The position numbers were made by a program, and so were the translations under genes. Shown piece by piece: positions 61,553-64,000 of a stretch of DNA of 64,000 nt (positions are counted from its first letter, which is position 1; each line of letters starts with the position of its first letter). The DNA is taken from the NCBI GenBank assembly GCA_963785815.1, contig CAWAWN010000002.1, forward strand, positions 1,488,001 to 1,552,000. Direction: 5' to 3'. The notes under the pieces were generated by a model, which did no database searches, was not told where the DNA came from, and was given only the letters and a program-made list of their open reading frames with translations. The stretch is from UBA4742 sp963785815. Its GTDB lineage: Bacteria > Actinomycetota > Acidimicrobiia > Acidimicrobiales > Acidimicrobilacustridaceae.

Positions 61553-62863
61553 GTGAGCGAACACGGACGGTCCGCGGAACCCGGCATCACCGATGCGGCC
61601 ATCGAGCGGTTGCGGGCCCGGGTGGGCATCCCCGAGCCCCACCCGATGCCGCCCCACTACTTCGAGCCCAACCTCGACGTGTTCCGCAACGTGGCCCACG
61701 CCTACGGCGACGACAACCCGCTGTGGTGCGACCCGTCGTACGGGCCCGGCACCCGCTGGGAGGGCTCCATCGCCTCCCCCGTACTGGTGGGGGGCGACAC
61801 CCTCATCGGGGAGGACGAGGTCACCGAGGTGGCGCCCGAGCACCGCGACCTGATGAAGGGCGACCCGCTGCGCGGGGTGCACGCCTTCTACTCGGCCACC
61901 GCCCGCGAGTGGTGGGCGCCACTGCGACCCGGCCGGCGGGTGTGGCGACGCAACGCCCTGGTGGGCGTGTTGGACAAGCCGAGCGAGTTCGCCGAGCGGG
62001 CCGTGCACGAGTGGACCGGCCAGGTCTTCCGCGACGACGGCACCGCCGGCCGACCCGCCCAGCTGCTGTCGGCCCAGTACAAGCTGATGATCCGCACCGA
62101 GCGATCGAAAGCCCGGAAGCGGGCCGAGGACGAGCCCACGCGCCAACCGGTCGAGCAGGTGCCCTACACCGACGAGCAGATCGACGAGATCGAGGCGCAG
62201 TACGCCCGGGAGGCGCCCCGCGGGGCGGAACCCCGCTGGTTCGAGGACGTGTCGATGGGCGACCCGGTCGGTCCGCTGGTGAAGGGCCCGTTGACCATCA
62301 CCGACATCGTGTGCTGGCACACGGGCATGGGCATGGGCCTCTACGGCGTCGAGCCGCTGCGGCTGGGCGCGCAGAACCGCCGACGCATCCCGCGCTTCTT
62401 CCACCGCGACGAGCTGAACATCCCCGACGTCATGCAGCGCGTGCACTGGGACCCGGCCTTCGCCCGGCGGTCCGGCAACCCCACCACCTTCGACTACGGG
62501 CGCATGCGCGAGACCTGGTTGATCCACCTGTGCACCGACTGGATGGGCGACGACGCCTGGTTGCACAAGCTCGACTGCGAGTTCCGCAAGTTCAACTACG
62601 TGGGCGACACGCAGTGGGTGTCGGGCACCGTGGCCCGCACCTACCTGGCCGACGGTGACCGGCCGGCGGTCGACCTCGACCTCACCGCCGTCAACCAGCG
62701 GGGCGAGCAGACCACACCGGGCCACGCCACCATCCTGCTGCCGAGCCGCGAGCACGGTCCGGTGCGCCTGCCCGATCCGCCCGGTGGGGCCACCGACCTG
62801 CAGGGCGCACTGGAGGCCATCGCCGAGAACTTCCGCACGGGCGTGGGCTCGCCGGCCCGATGA
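61553..62863 (+). CDS. FAS1-like/MaoC acyl dehydratase
   Basis: 436 aa. N-terminal FAS1-like dehydratase domain (VFRNVAHAYGDDNPLWCDPSYGPGTRWEGSIASPVLVGGD) and C-terminal MaoC-like hotdog (WFEDVSMGDPVGPLVKGPLTITDIVCWHTGMGMG, NPTTFDYGRMRETWLIHLCTDWMGD, DTQWVSGTVARTYL). Hydrates enoyl-CoA or related esters. GTG at 61553. Followed 52 bp downstream by a crotonase and then an acyl-CoA dehydrogenase: one operon. Confidence 0.88.
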   Translation: MSEHGRSAEPGITDAAIERLRARVGIPEPHPMPPHYFEPNLDVFRNVAHAYGDDNPLWCDPSYGPGTRWEGSIASPVLVGGDTLIGEDEVTEVAPEHRDLMKGDPLRGVHAFYSATAREWWAPLRPGRRVWRRNALVGVLDKPSEFAERAVHEWTGQVFRDDGTAGRPAQLLSAQYKLMIRTERSKARKRAEDEPTRQPVEQVPYTDEQIDEIEAQYAREAPRGAEPRWFEDVSMGDPVGPLVKGPLTITDIVCWHTGMGMGLYGVEPLRLGAQNRRRIPRFFHRDELNIPDVMQRVHWDPAFARRSGNPTTFDYGRMRETWLIHLCTDWMGDDAWLHKLDCEFRKFNYVGDTQWVSGTVARTYLADGDRPAVDLDLTAVNQRGEQTTPGHATILLPSREHGPVRLPDPPGGATDLQGALEAIAENFRTGVGSPAR

Positions 62864-62915
62864 GCGGCACTTGGAGGGCGCTGACCCGGAGGGCGGCAAC
62901 CCGGAGGGCGCGAAG

Positions 62916-63749
62916 ATGACGGGCGACATGCGCTACGACTCGGTGGACGGCCTCGAGGTGGCCCTCGACGGCCCGGTGCTGCGCCTGACCCTGGATCGTC
63001 CCGAGCGGCGCAACGCGGTCGACGACCAGATCATGGTCGGGATCATCGATGCCCTCGACCGGGCCGGGCGCGACGAGGCGGTGCGGGCGGTGGTGCTGGC
63101 CGGCAACGGCGAGCACTTCTGCTCGGGGGCCGACATCGTGGCCCGCAACGCCACCCCGGCCGACGGATCGGCGCCGGAGCGGCCGCGGGTGGGCAGCATC
63201 CAGCGTCGGGTGCCCTCGACGGCGCATCGGCTCATCCCGCTGATGACCACCGTGCAGGTGCCCATCGTGTGCCGGGTGCAGGGCTGGGCGGCCGGCATCG
63301 GCTTCCAGATGGCGCTGGCCGCCGACTTCACCGTCGCGGCCCGCGACGCCACCTTCTGGGAGCCCTTCACCGAGCGCGGGTTCACCCCCGACAGCGGCGC
63401 AACTTGGCTGCTGCCCCGGCTGGTCGGTCCGGTGCGGGCCCGCCAGCTGCTCATGCTCGGGCGCAGCCTGACCGGGGCCGAGGCGGCCGACTGGGGGCTG
63501 GTGCACGCCACGGCCGCCGGGGCCGAGCTCGACGCCCAGGTCGAGGCGCTGGTCGACCAGGTGGCGGCCGGGCCCACCGTGGCGCTGGGGTTCACCAAGT
63601 GGCTGCTCCAGGCCGGGATCGAGGCCACCCTCGACGCGCAGCTGCAGAACGAGGCCCTGGCGCTCGAGCTGTCCTCGCGCACCAACGACTTCCGCGAAGG
63701 GCTGGCCGCCTTCAGGGAGAAGCGCCCACCCGAGTTCCGCGGGCGATGA
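62916..63749 (+). CDS. Enoyl-CoA hydratase/isomerase family protein
   Basis: 277 aa crotonase. LDRPERRNAVDDQIM, GNGEHFCSGADIVARN, CRVQGWAAGIGFQMALAADFTVAA, and FWEPFTERGFTPDSGATWLLPRLVG. ATG at 62916 follows GGAGGGCGCGAAG. Just ahead, GGAGGGCG occurs three times in 40 bp. Its TGA overlaps the ATG of the acyl-CoA dehydrogenase gene. Confidence 0.9.
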   Translation: MTGDMRYDSVDGLEVALDGPVLRLTLDRPERRNAVDDQIMVGIIDALDRAGRDEAVRAVVLAGNGEHFCSGADIVARNATPADGSAPERPRVGSIQRRVPSTAHRLIPLMTTVQVPIVCRVQGWAAGIGFQMALAADFTVAARDATFWEPFTERGFTPDSGATWLLPRLVGPVRARQLLMLGRSLTGAEAADWGLVHATAAGAELDAQVEALVDQVAAGPTVALGFTKWLLQAGIEATLDAQLQNEALALELSSRTNDFREGLAAFREKRPPEFRGR

Positions 63750-64000
63750 CGAGCCGTTCGACCGGAGAGCAGGCCTCCGCCTCGGAGCTTGGCGAGCGGT
63801 CGGCGGTCGGGTCGCGCCTGGTCCTCGACGCCGGCAGCTCGCTCGACGAGGTGCGAGACGTCGTCGCCGCCTGGGTCGAGGCCACCGTGCCCGAGGCGTG
63901 GCGGGTCGCCGCGCCCGAGGGGGCCGCCGCCCTGCGGGCCGTGCGCAGCCGGGCGGACTACGAAGCCTGGTACCCCGCCTTCGCCGCCTCCGGGTTGGTG
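63746..64000 (+). CDS. Acyl-CoA dehydrogenase, 5' part
   Basis: Only the first 85 codons are in the window: a Ser-rich start, then LDEVRDVVAAWVEATVPEAW and AVRSRADYEAWYPAFAASGLV, matching the N-terminus of FadE-type acyl-CoA dehydrogenases (…YxxW…GLvaPtWP). Starts as ATGA overlapping the crotonase stop. It would feed electrons to ETF (18605-20473). Confidence 0.75.
   Translation, partial: MTSRSTGEQASASELGERSAVGSRLVLDAGSSLDEVRDVVAAWVEATVPEAWRVAAPEGAAALRAVRSRADYEAWYPAFAASGLV

Overview
The window is very GC-rich, densely coded double-stranded bacterial DNA with many GTG and TTG starts. A WhiB protein, a pair of ArsA/Get3-type ATPases next to it, SigE-like and RsbW/STAS regulators, dozens of acyl-CoA genes and a fused electron-transfer flavoprotein point to Actinomycetota. 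The style of the acyl-CoA, amidohydrolase and NIPSNAP-like genes suggests a lineage near Acidimicrobiia or mycobacteria; that placement is inference. No rRNA, CRISPR array or insertion sequence was seen.

Layout. 1-8.5 kb: a PPK2 polyphosphate kinase cut by the window edge, tRNA-Pro(CGG), a response regulator, a STAS protein, two ArsA-like ATPases divergent from an NfeD-type membrane protein, whiB, and an fxsA-nudix-metallohydrolase operon. 8.5-23.6 kb: housekeeping and redox genes (second metallohydrolase, oligoribonuclease, dUTPase, TAT-exported phospholipase C-like phosphatase, PaiB-like flavoprotein, an ECF sigma factor with a membrane beta-propeller partner, an RsbW-like ATPase, a frameshifted P-type ATPase, a fused ETF, a frameshifted FMN reductase, a carotenoid oxygenase and a secreted beta-helix-like protein). 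23.7-29.5 kb: accessory DNA, with a GHKL-type ATPase, an excisionase-like HTH, an AbiE-like toxin-antitoxin pair behind a 34-bp perfect palindrome, and a tyrosine integrase abutting tRNA-Lys(TTT).

29.8-39.9 kb: a cell-surface region with a secreted agarase-like hydrolase, a CapA protein, glycosyltransferases, and a compact PqqD / HPr-kinase-like / twin-arginine micropeptide / GT2 / nucleotidyltransferase-GT4 fusion cluster. This is the most unusual gene set here and resembles the accessory genes of some ribosomal-peptide clusters without their usual macrocyclase.

39.9-64 kb: catabolic region with P450, thiolase, four crotonases, an acyl-CoA ligase, a FAS1-like/MaoC hydratase, an amidohydrolase, a signal-less leucine-binding-protein homologue, a TetR regulator and the start of an acyl-CoA dehydrogenase. 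Six copies of a TGAAC-N4-GTTCA palindrome lie in five intergenic regions here, one in front of the TetR gene itself, so the scattered genes probably form one TetR-controlled regulon.

Two genome-wide signals are worth noting. A 47-bp gap-free repeat occurs three times in intergenic DNA (9.7, 55.4, 56.2 kb). Five genes are broken by single-base frameshifts, four of them at runs of four G or C that would be repaired by one added base, which looks more like systematic sequence error than gene decay.
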